Source: Comamonadaceae bacterium
GTDB taxonomy: Bacteria > Pseudomonadota > Gammaproteobacteria > Burkholderiales > Burkholderiaceae_C
Direction: 5' to 3'
Length of the DNA: 33,102 nt
Assembly (NCBI GenBank): GCA_947448885.1
Contig: CANFPJ010000018.1
Span: 1-33,102, forward strand
In this document: positions 8,883 through 16,648 of the stretch, in pieces
Layout of the letters: each line of letters starts with the position of its first letter
Numbering within the stretch: position 1 is the stretch's first letter
The notes under the pieces: model-generated
The model's database searches: none
What the model saw: the letters and a program-made list of their open reading frames with translations, nothing else
Told to the model about the DNA's origin: nothing
Made by a program: the position numbers and the translations under genes

Positions 8883-9512
8883 CTATGCGCCTTTGGCGCC
8901 GATGCGCGACTCTTTGCCCGCGATCAAACGGGCGATGTTGTCCTTGTGGCGGTACAACAGCACGGCACTCATGGCGCCGATGGCCAGTGCAATGATGGGC
9001 GCGCCTGACCACACCACTTTCGCGCCCAGCAAGTAAAAGGCCGGCGCAAAAATAGCCGCAGCGACAGCGGCCAAGGATGAATAGCGCGAAAAATACGCCA
9101 CGATCAACCACGTGGCCATGGTCGCCAGGCCCAGCCAAAAATCCACGCCAAACAACACGCCCGCTGCGGTGGCCACCCCTTTACCGCCTTTGAAGCGAAA
9201 GAACACCGGCCACACATGACCGACAAAAGCGGCCAAGGCACAAGCCGCGATCAGGGCGTCGGTTCCCATGCCAGGCAGGCGCTGAACCACAAACACGGGC
9301 ACCCAGCCTTTGACGGCATCGAGCAACAGGGTCAACACGGCCGCCGCTTTGCTGCCCGAGCGCAGCACATTGGTGGCCCCCGGATTTTGGCTGCCGTAGG
9401 TGCGCGGGTCTTGCAAGCCCATCATGCGGCTGACGATGACCGCAAACGACAGCGAACCCATCAAATAAGAGGCCACAACTGCCGCCCCTGCTTGGAGGAG
9501 AAAAAAATCCAC
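8883..9512 (-). CDS. plsY: Glycerol-3-phosphate acyltransferase PlsY
   Basis: Inner-membrane enzyme that transfers an acyl group from acyl-phosphate to glycerol-3-phosphate, the first step of phospholipid synthesis in the PlsX/PlsY route. The three conserved motifs are present: GSLSFAVIVSR in loop 1, GSQNPGATNVLRSGSK (glycerol-3-phosphate site) and GHVWPVFFRFKGGKGVAT. About five hydrophobic segments span its 209 residues, the normal length. The start is a GTG (MDFFLLQAG); an in-frame stop lies just upstream and AAAGG sits five bases before the GTG. Upstream on the same strand, a terminator hairpin separates it from the aldo/keto reductase gene, so plsY probably has its own promoter or depends on readthrough. 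Confidence 0.93.
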   Translation of the reverse strand: MDFFLLQAGAAVVASYLMGSLSFAVIVSRMMGLQDPRTYGSQNPGATNVLRSGSKAAAVLTLLLDAVKGWVPVFVVQRLPGMGTDALIAACALAAFVGHVWPVFFRFKGGKGVATAAGVLFGVDFWLGLATMATWLIVAYFSRYSSLAAVAAAIFAPAFYLLGAKVVWSGAPIIALAIGAMSAVLLYRHKDNIARLIAGKESRIGAKGA

Positions 9513-9523
9513 ATCAACCTTTC

Positions 9524-9557
9524 AAAAAACCCGGGGTGTTTGCAGCCCCCCAGCGGG
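9524..9557 (-). terminator. Rho-independent terminator after the aldo/keto reductase gene
   Basis: Read on the minus strand, CCCG then GGG pairs with CCC then CGGG around a loop of about 12 bases, with a two-base bulge, followed directly by six T. It lies 32 bases after the reductase stop and just before the plsY ribosome binding site. Confidence 0.55.
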
Positions 9558-9589
9558 CCGGATGGGTCGCAGGCCGGGTGGCCATCTTG

Positions 9590-10663
9590 TCACTGCGCGG
9601 GGTCACGCAGGTCTTTGCGGATGGCATCGATCTCGGCCAACACGTCTGCCGACAACACCGTGCCCCAGGCGGCCAGGTTTTCTTCCAAGTGGGCCACGGA
9701 GGTGACCCCAATGATGGTGCTGGCCACGCGCCACTGGGTGTAGCAAAAAGCCAAAGCCATTTGGGTCGGGGTCATGCCATTCTTTTGCGCCAAGCTGTTG
9801 TAGCGGCGCGAAGCCGCCAGCGACTCGGGGCGCCCCCAGCGCTGGGCTTTCATGGCGTCAAATTTTCCCAAACGGCCCACAGGCGGGTGGTCACCGCGGA
9901 TGCCCAAGGCGTCGTACTTGCCCGTCAGCGAGCCAAACGCCAAGGGCGAATAAGCCAGCAAAGACACACCCAAGCGGTGCATGGTTTCGTCCAAGGCATT
10001 TTCATAAATGCGGTTGGTCAAGCAATATGGGTTTTGCACCGACACGATGCGCGGCAACCCGTGCTGCTCTGCAAGCCGCACAAACTCATGCACCCCATAC
10101 GGCGTTTCATTCGATAAACCGATGTGGCGCACCTTGCCTTGCTGGACCAGTTTGGCCAAGGCCTGCAACTGCTCGTGGATGGGGGTGGCCGATTTTTCTT
10201 TGCTCGGGTCGTAATACATCATGCCAAAGGCGGGCACATGGCGCTCGGGCCAATGGATTTGGTAGAGGTCAATGACATCGGTTTGCAAGCGCTTCAAGCT
10301 GGCGTCGCACGAGGCCAAAATGTCTGGGGCTGTCATGCCCTCACCCGCACGCACCCAAGGCATGCCCCGCGATGGGCCGGCCACTTTGGTGGCCAACACG
10401 ATGCGCTGGCGCATGCCCGGGTGTTGGGCCAGCCAACGGCCGATGATGGTTTCTGTCGACCCATAGGTTTCGGCCCGGGTGGGCACCGAATACATCTCCG
10501 CCGTGTCGATGAAATTGACCCCCAAAGCCACGGACCGGTCCAAGATGGCGTGGGCAGTGGCTTCATTGACCTGTTCACCAAAGGTCATGGTGCCCAAGCA
10601 AATGGGGGTGACGTGCAAATCGCATTGTCCCAAGCGAACAGGGTTGAGTGAAAGTGGATTCAT
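9590..10663 (-). CDS. Aldo/keto reductase (Tas-like)
   Basis: A 357-aa cytoplasmic NADP(H)-dependent reductase of the (beta/alpha)8 aldo/keto reductase superfamily, resembling E. coli Tas. The catalytic tetrad is visible as D53 and Y58 (FIDTAEMY), K93 (LATKVAG) and H137 (YQIHWPER). The Tas-like insert ETYGSTETIIGRWL follows the tyrosine, and the cofactor phosphate region is near IIGVTSVAHLEENLAA. The start MNPLSLNPVRLGQ is chosen because homology begins directly after it; ATG 10687 is possible and neither has a strong ribosome binding site. It lies between plsY and an acyl-CoA synthetase on the same strand. The physiological substrate is unknown. Confidence 0.88.
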   Translation of the reverse strand: MNPLSLNPVRLGQCDLHVTPICLGTMTFGEQVNEATAHAILDRSVALGVNFIDTAEMYSVPTRAETYGSTETIIGRWLAQHPGMRQRIVLATKVAGPSRGMPWVRAGEGMTAPDILASCDASLKRLQTDVIDLYQIHWPERHVPAFGMMYYDPSKEKSATPIHEQLQALAKLVQQGKVRHIGLSNETPYGVHEFVRLAEQHGLPRIVSVQNPYCLTNRIYENALDETMHRLGVSLLAYSPLAFGSLTGKYDALGIRGDHPPVGRLGKFDAMKAQRWGRPESLAASRRYNSLAQKNGMTPTQMALAFCYTQWRVASTIIGVTSVAHLEENLAAWGTVLSADVLAEIDAIRKDLRDPAQ

Positions 10664-10711
10664 GGTGATGAGTTTACTGTCGGGCATGGGCCAGGGGCCC
10701 AACCCCCGCCA

Positions 10712-12508
10712 TCAGGCCAGGCACAGCCCGGCGCGCTGTTCTTCTTGCAAGCGCAGCACCCGCCTTTGCACCTTGCCCGTGGTGGTCATGGGCAAGGCGT
10801 CGATGAACTCCACATCTTTGGGGTATTCGTAGGGGGCCAACTGGCCACGCACGTGGTGCTGGAGCTCTTGCACCAAGTCTTCAGACGGCGCGAAACCAGC
10901 CGACAACACCACATAGGCCTTGACCACATTGCCGCGTTGCGCATCCGGTTTGGGCACCACGGCGGCATTGGCCACGGCCGGGTGCTTGAGCAAACAGTTT
11001 TCGATTTCGCTGGGGCCAATGCGGTAGCCCGCGGCCTTGAACACATCGTCCGAGCGGCCTTGGTACCACAGGTATCCGTCTGCATCCCGGGTGGCCAAGT
11101 CGCCGGTGCGGCACCAGTCCCCGGTGTATTTGTCGGCCGTGGCCTGGGGATTGCGCCAATAGCCCAAAAAGAAGATCGGGTCTTCACGCCCATGCACATC
11201 GCGGCGGTGCAAGGCCACATCGCCCACCTCGCCCACGGCACACACTTGGCCCAGATCGTTGATGACGTCCACCCGGTGCCCCGGGTAAGGCCGACCCATG
11301 CTGCCGGCACGCGCTGGCCAGCCCACACCGCCAAGGCTGCGGCCGTTCATGGCGCAGTTGCCGACGATGTAATTGATTTCGGTCTGGCCAAACATCTCAT
11401 TGACGGTCACACCCAATTTGTCCTGGCAGTAGGCAAACACCGTGTCGCCCACGGCCTCGCCAGCGCTCATGATGGCTTGCAGCCGCAAGCGGTAGTTCTG
11501 GCGAGGATCGGGAAAGGCCTTCATCATGGCCTTGAGCGCCGTGGGAAACAAAAAGCTGTGGGTCACCCCATGCTGCTGCATGAGGGAAAAGGCCAACTCC
11601 GGGCTGAAGCGCCCGCGCCAAGCCACGATGGGGCGGCCAAAGTACAAGGTGGGCATCAAGGCATCGAGCAAGCCACCCGTCCAGGCCCAATCTGCCGGTG
11701 ACCAAAACACCGCCGCGCTGGAGCGCTCGGCCAAGCTTGCGGCCATGACCGCACCGCGAGGCTGGGTGGTTGTCGGCCAGGGGTGCGCGGGGTCTGGCGT
11801 CACCGCGCCAGGGCCAAAGCCAAACCAGTTTTGGCTGCACACAAAACCAGTCAGGTTGCCGATCATGGCCTGGTGGGGAATCAGCGCGCCCTTGGGCGCC
11901 CCGGTGGTGCCGCTGGTGTAAATCAAGATGGCGGGGTCCTGGGCCAGGGTCGGGCACATGGGGAAATCAGGGGCACCCATGGCGCGCCAATCGGTCAGCA
12001 CCTGGTCGGCTGCAGCCACCCCCGCCCCCAAGCCCACCACATGGCGCAAAGCCGGGGCTTGGTCACGCACCGCCAGGACCCCGGGCAGTGAAGCCGCATC
12101 CACGAACACGGCCACGGCTTCGCTGTCGTGCAAGCGGTACGCCAAGGCCTCGGGCCCGAACAATTGAGACAAGGGCATGGCCACCGCACCCATTTGCAGG
12201 ACGGCGATGTGCACCGCTGCGGTTTCAAAACATTGGGGCAACACCAAAGCCACGCGGTCGCCGCGTTGCACCCCCCAGGCCGTCAATCGGTGGCTGAGCG
12301 CATTGGCCGCCTGTTGCAGTTGGACATAGCTGTGGCGGATGGGCGCTTGCCCCTCGCGGTGCTCGACGATAGCGGCTTGGTCTGCCACTTCGGGCATCTG
12401 GGCCCAGCGCCGGCAACAAACCTCGGCGATGTTGAAATGGGTGGGCACCTGCCACACCAAACCGGTGTGCATGCTGTGGTGGTGATCAACTTGGGAAGAG
12501 GCCTTCAT
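10712..12508 (-). CDS. AMP-dependent acyl-CoA synthetase/ligase
   Basis: A 598-aa adenylate-forming enzyme that activates a carboxylic acid with ATP and forms its CoA thioester. Core motifs are the P-loop YTSGTTGAPKGA near residue 215, the FGQTEINY (A5) region, the GDWCRTGDLATRDADGYLWYQGRSDD segment (A7/A8) with the hinge aspartate, and the C-terminal TTTGKVQRRVL with the catalytic lysine. The order and the VFWSPADWAWTGG segment resemble acetyl- and medium-chain acyl-CoA synthetases of the ACSM/acs-like branch; the acid chain length cannot be read off. Start: ATG 12508, with AAGGA eight bases upstream. This ATG shares a CATG with the ATG of the divergent hydrolase. The last residues reach within 10 bases of the reductase N-terminal region. 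Confidence 0.88.
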   Translation of the reverse strand: MKASSQVDHHHSMHTGLVWQVPTHFNIAEVCCRRWAQMPEVADQAAIVEHREGQAPIRHSYVQLQQAANALSHRLTAWGVQRGDRVALVLPQCFETAAVHIAVLQMGAVAMPLSQLFGPEALAYRLHDSEAVAVFVDAASLPGVLAVRDQAPALRHVVGLGAGVAAADQVLTDWRAMGAPDFPMCPTLAQDPAILIYTSGTTGAPKGALIPHQAMIGNLTGFVCSQNWFGFGPGAVTPDPAHPWPTTTQPRGAVMAASLAERSSAAVFWSPADWAWTGGLLDALMPTLYFGRPIVAWRGRFSPELAFSLMQQHGVTHSFLFPTALKAMMKAFPDPRQNYRLRLQAIMSAGEAVGDTVFAYCQDKLGVTVNEMFGQTEINYIVGNCAMNGRSLGGVGWPARAGSMGRPYPGHRVDVINDLGQVCAVGEVGDVALHRRDVHGREDPIFFLGYWRNPQATADKYTGDWCRTGDLATRDADGYLWYQGRSDDVFKAAGYRIGPSEIENCLLKHPAVANAAVVPKPDAQRGNVVKAYVVLSAGFAPSEDLVQELQHHVRGQLAPYEYPKDVEFIDALPMTTTGKVQRRVLRLQEEQRAGLCLA

Positions 12509-13442
12509 GCGCAAGATCCTTATGATCCAAGGAATGTACCAAGCCCAGAAACCATCCCGCTCCTCGTTTATCCCCATCCGCGGCCTGCCATATCACTTGC
12601 GCGAATGGGGCCAGCGCCAAGCCGGCGAAACACCCCTGGTGCTTTTGCACGGCTGGATGGATGTGTCGGCATCGTTTCAGTTTGTGGTCGACGCCTTGGC
12701 AGCAAATCGCTGGATCGTGGCACCCGATTGGCGTGGTTATGGCCTGAGCGACCCGGGTGCGATCGACAACTTTTGGTTCCCGGACTACCTGGCCGACCTG
12801 GACGCCTTGCTCGACCACCTGTGCCCTGGGCAAAACATCGATTTGGTGGGCCACAGCATGGGCGGGCATGTGTCCATGCTGTACAGCGGCGTTCGACCCG
12901 ATCGCATCCGCCGTTTGGTCAACCTGGAAGGGTTTGGCATGGCGGCCACCGTTCCTGCCCAAGCGCCGGGGCGTTATGCCCAGTGGTTGGACCAACTGCG
13001 CCAGTTGCGGTCGGGCGAGATGGCCCTGCGCCCCTATGCGGATCAGAACGGCGTGGCCGAGCGTTTGATGAAAAACAACCCCCGTTTGTCTGCCGACAAA
13101 GCCCAATGGCTGGCGCCACACTGGGCCGCGCAGCAAGCCGATGGGCAATGGATCATCCGCGGCCACCCAGCGCACAAAGTGGTCAACGCCCAGTTGTACC
13201 AAGTGGAAGAAACCAAAGCCGTTTACCAACGCATCAGTGCCCCCACCTTGGTGGTGCATGCCAGCGACGACAGCTTGCAAACCTGGTGGAAGGGCAAATA
13301 TGGCCGCGAAGAGTTTCACCAACGGGTGAGCGTGGTTCCCCAATTGCAGCACGTCACCTTGCCAGATACCGGGCACATGCTGCACCACGACCAACCCCAG
13401 GCGCTGGCAGACATGATCGAAGCCTTTTTGGCCAGCCCATGA
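12507..13442 (+). CDS. Alpha/beta hydrolase
   Basis: A roughly 311-aa serine hydrolase of the alpha/beta fold. The oxyanion region LLHGWMDVSASF, the nucleophile elbow GHSMGGH, the acid HASDDSLQ and the catalytic histidine LPDTGHMLHHDQP appear in the canonical order. The cap region between the nucleophile and acid is moderate in size. Substrate unknown; it could be an esterase or thioesterase, and its position beside an acyl-CoA synthetase hints at acyl metabolism. Start: ATG 12507 has AAGAG six bases upstream, but ATG 12522 and 12534 are closer to the conserved RGLPYHLREWG and cannot be excluded. Its TGA overlaps the ATG of the next gene (ATGA), a sign of translational coupling. Confidence 0.88.
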   Translation: MRKILMIQGMYQAQKPSRSSFIPIRGLPYHLREWGQRQAGETPLVLLHGWMDVSASFQFVVDALAANRWIVAPDWRGYGLSDPGAIDNFWFPDYLADLDALLDHLCPGQNIDLVGHSMGGHVSMLYSGVRPDRIRRLVNLEGFGMAATVPAQAPGRYAQWLDQLRQLRSGEMALRPYADQNGVAERLMKNNPRLSADKAQWLAPHWAAQQADGQWIIRGHPAHKVVNAQLYQVEETKAVYQRISAPTLVVHASDDSLQTWWKGKYGREEFHQRVSVVPQLQHVTLPDTGHMLHHDQPQALADMIEAFLASP

Positions 13443-14680
13443 GCGCCTGTGATGTGGCCATCGTGGGCGCTGGCGCGGCAGGCTTGTTTTGCGCAGGCAT
13501 TGCGGCCCAGCAAGGTTTGTCGGTGGTGCTGATCGACCACCACCCCAAATTGGCCGAAAAAATCCGCATCTCTGGCGGCGGGCGCAGCAATTTCACCAAC
13601 AAAGACATCGATGCCCAAGCCCCGCACAAGCACTTTTTGGGCGAGAACCCCTTGTTCGCCCGGAGCGCCTTGTCGCGCTACACCGCGCACGACTTCATCG
13701 CCCTGGTGCAAAGCCACGGCATGGCCTTCCATGAAAAACACAAAGGCCAGTTGTTTTGCGACCGCTCATCGCAAGACCTGATCGACCTGCTGTGGCAAGA
13801 ATGCCAACGCGGTGCCCAAGGCGGCAGCGTCGCCTTGTGGCAACCCTGTGGGGTGAAAGCCGTGCGCCACCACCCCGGCCAAAGCCACGCCTACGCGTTG
13901 GACACCGATCGCGGTGAATTGCGTGCTCAGGCCCTGGTGGTGGCCACGGGTGGGCTGTCCATCCCCCAAATTGGCGCCTCAGACTTCGGTTACCGCTTGG
14001 CGGCTCAGTTCAATTTACCCCTGGTGCCCACCCGGCCTGGCCTGGTACCGCTGACCTTTGGCGGGGACGATGGCGCCATATGCGCCCAAATGGCGGGTGC
14101 ATCCCTGCCCGTACACATCTCGACCGGTACCGGCAAAGCCCAGACGGGTTTTGACGAAGACCTGCTGTTCACCCACCGCGGTCTGTCGGGTCCCGCGGTT
14201 TTGCAAATTTCAAGCTTTTGGCAGATGGGCTCGCCCATCGAAGTCAACCTCTTGCCGCACCTCAGCCTGCCCCAAACCTTGGGCCAGGCCAAACAAACCT
14301 CGCGCAAAAGCATTGCCAACGAACTGGCCCAATGGCTGCCCACCCGGCTTGCCAATGCCTGGGTGGCGCGCGACCCCCTCTGGCAGCGCCCCATCAACCA
14401 AGCCAGCGACCGCGCCCTGGAGGGCTTGGCCCAAGCCCTGACGAACTGGGCCTTGCAACCCACCGGGACCGAAGGCTACAAAAAGGCTGAGGTCACGGTG
14501 GGTGGCGTGTCCACCCAAGCTTTGTCGCAAAAGACCATGGAATCGACCCAAAAAGGCCTGTATTTCATTGGCGAGGTGGTCGACATCACCGGTTGGCTGG
14601 GGGGCTACAACTTCCAATGGGCCTGGTCCAGCGCCCATGCCTGCGCCACGGCTTTGGGGGCGGCGCTCAAACCGCTATAA
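13439..14680 (+). CDS. HI0933-like FAD-dependent flavoprotein (NAD(P)/FAD oxidoreductase)
   Basis: A 413-aa flavoprotein of the HI0933/YhiN family, whose physiological reaction is largely uncharacterised. The N-terminal dinucleotide fold is VAIVGAGAAGLFCAG. The family signature is KIRISGGGRSNFTN, followed by LFCDRSSQDLIDLL, then ALVVATGGLSIPQIGASDFGYRLA and LLFTHRGLSGPAVLQIS. The C-terminal KAEVTVGGVS and GLYFIGEVVDITGWLGGYNFQWAWSSA close the FAD site. The true start is MSACDVAIVG, with its ATG overlapping the hydrolase stop. The frame stays open far upstream, but that extension is antisense to the synthetase and not real. The stop codon lies within the -10 box of the rpsU promoter. Confidence 0.92.
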   Translation: MSACDVAIVGAGAAGLFCAGIAAQQGLSVVLIDHHPKLAEKIRISGGGRSNFTNKDIDAQAPHKHFLGENPLFARSALSRYTAHDFIALVQSHGMAFHEKHKGQLFCDRSSQDLIDLLWQECQRGAQGGSVALWQPCGVKAVRHHPGQSHAYALDTDRGELRAQALVVATGGLSIPQIGASDFGYRLAAQFNLPLVPTRPGLVPLTFGGDDGAICAQMAGASLPVHISTGTGKAQTGFDEDLLFTHRGLSGPAVLQISSFWQMGSPIEVNLLPHLSLPQTLGQAKQTSRKSIANELAQWLPTRLANAWVARDPLWQRPINQASDRALEGLAQALTNWALQPTGTEGYKKAEVTVGGVSTQALSQKTMESTQKGLYFIGEVVDITGWLGGYNFQWAWSSAHACATALGAALKPL

Positions 14681-14681
14681 T
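14653..14681 (+). promoter_or_regulatory. Probable rpsU promoter
   Basis: A perfect TATAAT (14676-14681) is preceded at 17 bases by TTTGGG, a weak -35. The -10 box contains the TAA stop of the upstream flavoprotein gene. Transcription would begin near 14688 and give a leader of about 120 bases before rpsU. Confidence 0.6.
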
Positions 14682-14701
14682 GCTGAACTTTGCTGGCAAA
14701 C

Positions 14702-14731
14702 CCCCAACGGCCTGATCACCTGAAGTTGGGG
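14702..14731 (+). promoter_or_regulatory. Leader hairpin upstream of rpsU
   Basis: CCCCAAC and GTTGGGG form a perfect 7-bp stem with a 16-base loop in the rpsU leader. There is no T-tract, so it is unlikely to be a terminator. A smaller hairpin, GGAAA and TTTCC at 14793-14804, sits five bases before the rpsU ATG and contains the only purine-rich stretch there. Regulation by these elements is inferred. Confidence 0.4.
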
Positions 14732-14809
14732 AACAACCGCAGACACGGCTTTGAGGCCCGATCTTCTTCAAAACCCTCTGTTTGCACATCACGGAAACAT
14801 TTCCTACAC

Positions 14810-15022
14810 ATGACCACGATCCGAGTTAAAGACAACGAACCTTTCGACGTTGCCCTGCGCCGCTTCAAGCGCACCATTGAAAAATTGGGCTTGCTCACCG
14901 ACCTGCGTGCCCGCGAGTTTTACGAAAAGCCCACGGCCGAGCGCAAGCGCAAAAAGGCTGCCGCTGTCAAACGCCACTACAAGCGCGTTCGCAGCATGCA
15001 GTTGCCCAAAAAGATGTTCTGA
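14810..15022 (+). CDS. rpsU: 30S ribosomal protein bS21
   Basis: A 70-aa basic ribosomal protein of the small subunit, near the anti-Shine-Dalgarno end of 16S rRNA, needed for efficient initiation on natural mRNAs. The family pattern is clear: [20 protein letters not shown], then [23 protein letters not shown] and a lysine/arginine-rich tail [17 protein letters not shown]. The start is ATG 14810. There is no ordinary ribosome binding site: the nearest GGAA lies 13 bases upstream inside a small hairpin. It has its own promoter and leader, is followed by a strong terminator, and precedes yqeY, matching the conserved rpsU-yqeY neighbourhood of the macromolecular synthesis operon. Confidence 0.96.
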   Translation: MTTIRVKDNEPFDVALRRFKRTIEKLGLLTDLRAREFYEKPTAERKRKKAAAVKRHYKRVRSMQLPKKMF

Positions 15023-15046
15023 GCCTGCGGGCCCCAGCACACACAG

Positions 15047-15077
15047 CCCGCCGGGTTCCGCCCGTGCGGGTTTTTTT
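15047..15077 (+). terminator. Rho-independent terminator after rpsU
   Basis: CCCGC pairs with GCGGG and, inside it, CGGG pairs with CCCG with one bulged T; the loop is five bases and seven T follow. The yqeY ribosome binding site begins eight bases later, so yqeY would be read only by readthrough or from a second promoter. Confidence 0.8.
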
Positions 15078-15095
15078 CATTTTTCAGGAGTTTCC

Positions 15096-15542
15096 ATGAG
15101 CCTCAAAGAACGCATCACCGATGACATGAAAACCGCCATGCGGGCCAAAGACAGCGAACGCCTGGGAACCATCCGCCTTTTGCAGTCGGCCATGAAGCAA
15201 AAAGAGGTGGATGAACGCATTGAGTTGGACGATGTTGCCATCGTGGCCATCGTCGACAAAATGATCAAGCAGCGCAAAGACTCCATCGCCGCCTTTGAGC
15301 AAGCCGCCCGCCAAGACCTGGTGGACAAAGAAAAAACCGAATTGGCGGTGCTCAGCGCCTATTTGCCCGAACGCCTGTCGGCCCAAGAGCTGACCGATGC
15401 TGTTCAAGCCATCGTGAAAGAGTTGGGCGCCAGTGGCCCCGGTGACATGGGCAAAGTGATGGGTGCGGTCAAAACCCGTTTGGCCGGCAAGGCCGACATG
15501 GGTGCTGTGTCGGCAGCCGTCAAAGCCGCCCTGGCCCCTTAA
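15096..15542 (+). CDS. GatB/YqeY domain-containing protein
   Basis: A 148-aa protein made of a single YqeY domain, the same fold as the tRNA-binding tail of the GatB amidotransferase subunit. Its function is not firmly known; a role in tRNA-linked amidation has been proposed from homology. Visible family features are MSLKERITDDMKTAMRAKDSERLGTIRLLQSAMKQ in the helical N-terminal half, then EQAARQDLVDKEKTELAVLSAYLP and GPGDMGKVMGAVKTRLAGKADMG in the C-terminal half. CAGGAG lies five bases before the ATG. A longer frame upstream overlaps rpsU out of frame and is not used. The gene converges on the iron alcohol dehydrogenase, and the two TAA stops share one TTAA. Confidence 0.93.
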   Translation: MSLKERITDDMKTAMRAKDSERLGTIRLLQSAMKQKEVDERIELDDVAIVAIVDKMIKQRKDSIAAFEQAARQDLVDKEKTELAVLSAYLPERLSAQELTDAVQAIVKELGASGPGDMGKVMGAVKTRLAGKADMGAVSAAVKAALAP

Positions 15543-16639
15543 GCCGCTGCGGCGGCCTGAATGAAGTTGCGCCCTCTGGGGCCTTGCAAGGCCCGCTCGA
15601 CCATGTCGCGGGCTTGTTCGGGGCTGACCCCATGGTCCTGGAAGTTGGAGGACACGCCCACTCGGGCCAAGAACCGATCCAAAGCGCTGGCCGGGTCAGT
15701 CTCTTGCGCGCCAAACACCTGCTGCAAGACAGCATCGCGATCGGGTCTCACCCCCCACGCCAAGCGCCACACCATGGGCAAGGTGAAGGAACAAGCCAAG
15801 CCATGTGACAGACCATGTTTCAGGGTCATTTCATAAGAAATGTTGTGGGCCAATGCGGTTTTGGTGTTGGAAAAAGCCAAGCCCGCCAACAAACTGGCGC
15901 GGCTGGCCAAGGTTCTCAGCGCCACGCTGCTGGGGTTGTCGAGCAGTTCGGGCAAATGGCGCACCACGGTCTGCGCCGCTTGCAGGGCCAAGCCATCCGA
16001 CACCGGATTGGCGTTCACATTCCAGATGGCTTCCAAAGCGTGCGACAAGGCATCCAAATTGCTGTCGCGCGTCACCGTGTGCGGCAAAGACAAGGTCAGG
16101 GCCGGGTCCACCAAGGCCGCCTCGGGCCAGGTTTGTGCCAGATGCAAGGAGTACTTTTGATGCTGGGCGGAGGTGCGGTCCCACAAAGTGGCCCAGGGGG
16201 TGACCTCACTGCCGGTGCCGGCCGTGGTGGGCACCGCGATCATGGGCAGCGCCCGGGTGATGGCGGGCGCTTTCCCTTGGGCCAAGGCAGCATGGATTTC
16301 CGCAAAATCACCGCTGGCCACGCCCGGCAAAAACATTTTGGCGCTGTCGAGCACCGATCCACCGCCCACGGCCACCACCACGCAATCGGCGTATTGCTGC
16401 CAAAACCTTGTGTAATGACCGCTCACCCAACTCAGCTCTGGGTTGGGCTGCACATCGTCAATCACCCCCGCCAGATGAGACCCCAACAGTGCCTCGATTT
16501 GGGCCAACAAGCCCGTTTCACGGGCTTGGGGAAAAGTCACCACCACGGCGCGCCGCCCTTTGAGCAATGGGGGCAGTTGGTTCAAAACGCCCCAACCAAA
16601 GGTCACGGCCACAGGGTTGTGAAAATGCCAAGTGCTCAA
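15539..16639 (-). CDS. Phosphonate-associated iron-containing alcohol dehydrogenase
   Basis: A 366-aa group III (iron-dependent) alcohol dehydrogenase. GGGSVLDSAK (residues 92-101) binds the dinucleotide, and PTTAGTGSEVTPWA follows. The metal ligands by family pattern are D196, H200, H265 and H279. It is the last gene of the leftward phosphonate cluster, directly after phnE. From memory, a family of phosphonate-associated Fe-ADHs is defined (TIGR03405), and relatives in phosphonate biosynthesis reduce phosphonoacetaldehyde to 2-hydroxyethylphosphonate. Phosphonoacetaldehyde or 2-hydroxyethylphosphonate is therefore the likely substrate, by inference. The start is a TTG: GAGGT overlapping the phnE stop is well placed for it, and no ATG lies near. 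Its TAA overlaps the yqeY TAA in a convergent TTAA. Confidence 0.88.
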   Translation of the reverse strand: MSTWHFHNPVAVTFGWGVLNQLPPLLKGRRAVVVTFPQARETGLLAQIEALLGSHLAGVIDDVQPNPELSWVSGHYTRFWQQYADCVVVAVGGGSVLDSAKMFLPGVASGDFAEIHAALAQGKAPAITRALPMIAVPTTAGTGSEVTPWATLWDRTSAQHQKYSLHLAQTWPEAALVDPALTLSLPHTVTRDSNLDALSHALEAIWNVNANPVSDGLALQAAQTVVRHLPELLDNPSSVALRTLASRASLLAGLAFSNTKTALAHNISYEMTLKHGLSHGLACSFTLPMVWRLAWGVRPDRDAVLQQVFGAQETDPASALDRFLARVGVSSNFQDHGVSPEQARDMVERALQGPRGRNFIQAAAAA

Positions 16640-16648
16640 TCTTGGACC

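Noticed and set aside
12128-13438. Long open frame continuing upstream of the HI0933 flavoprotein, giving an 850-aa protein
   Set aside because: The extension is antisense to the acyl-CoA synthetase and overlaps the hydrolase; its composition is shadow-like, and the flavoprotein fold starts cleanly at the ATG at 13439.
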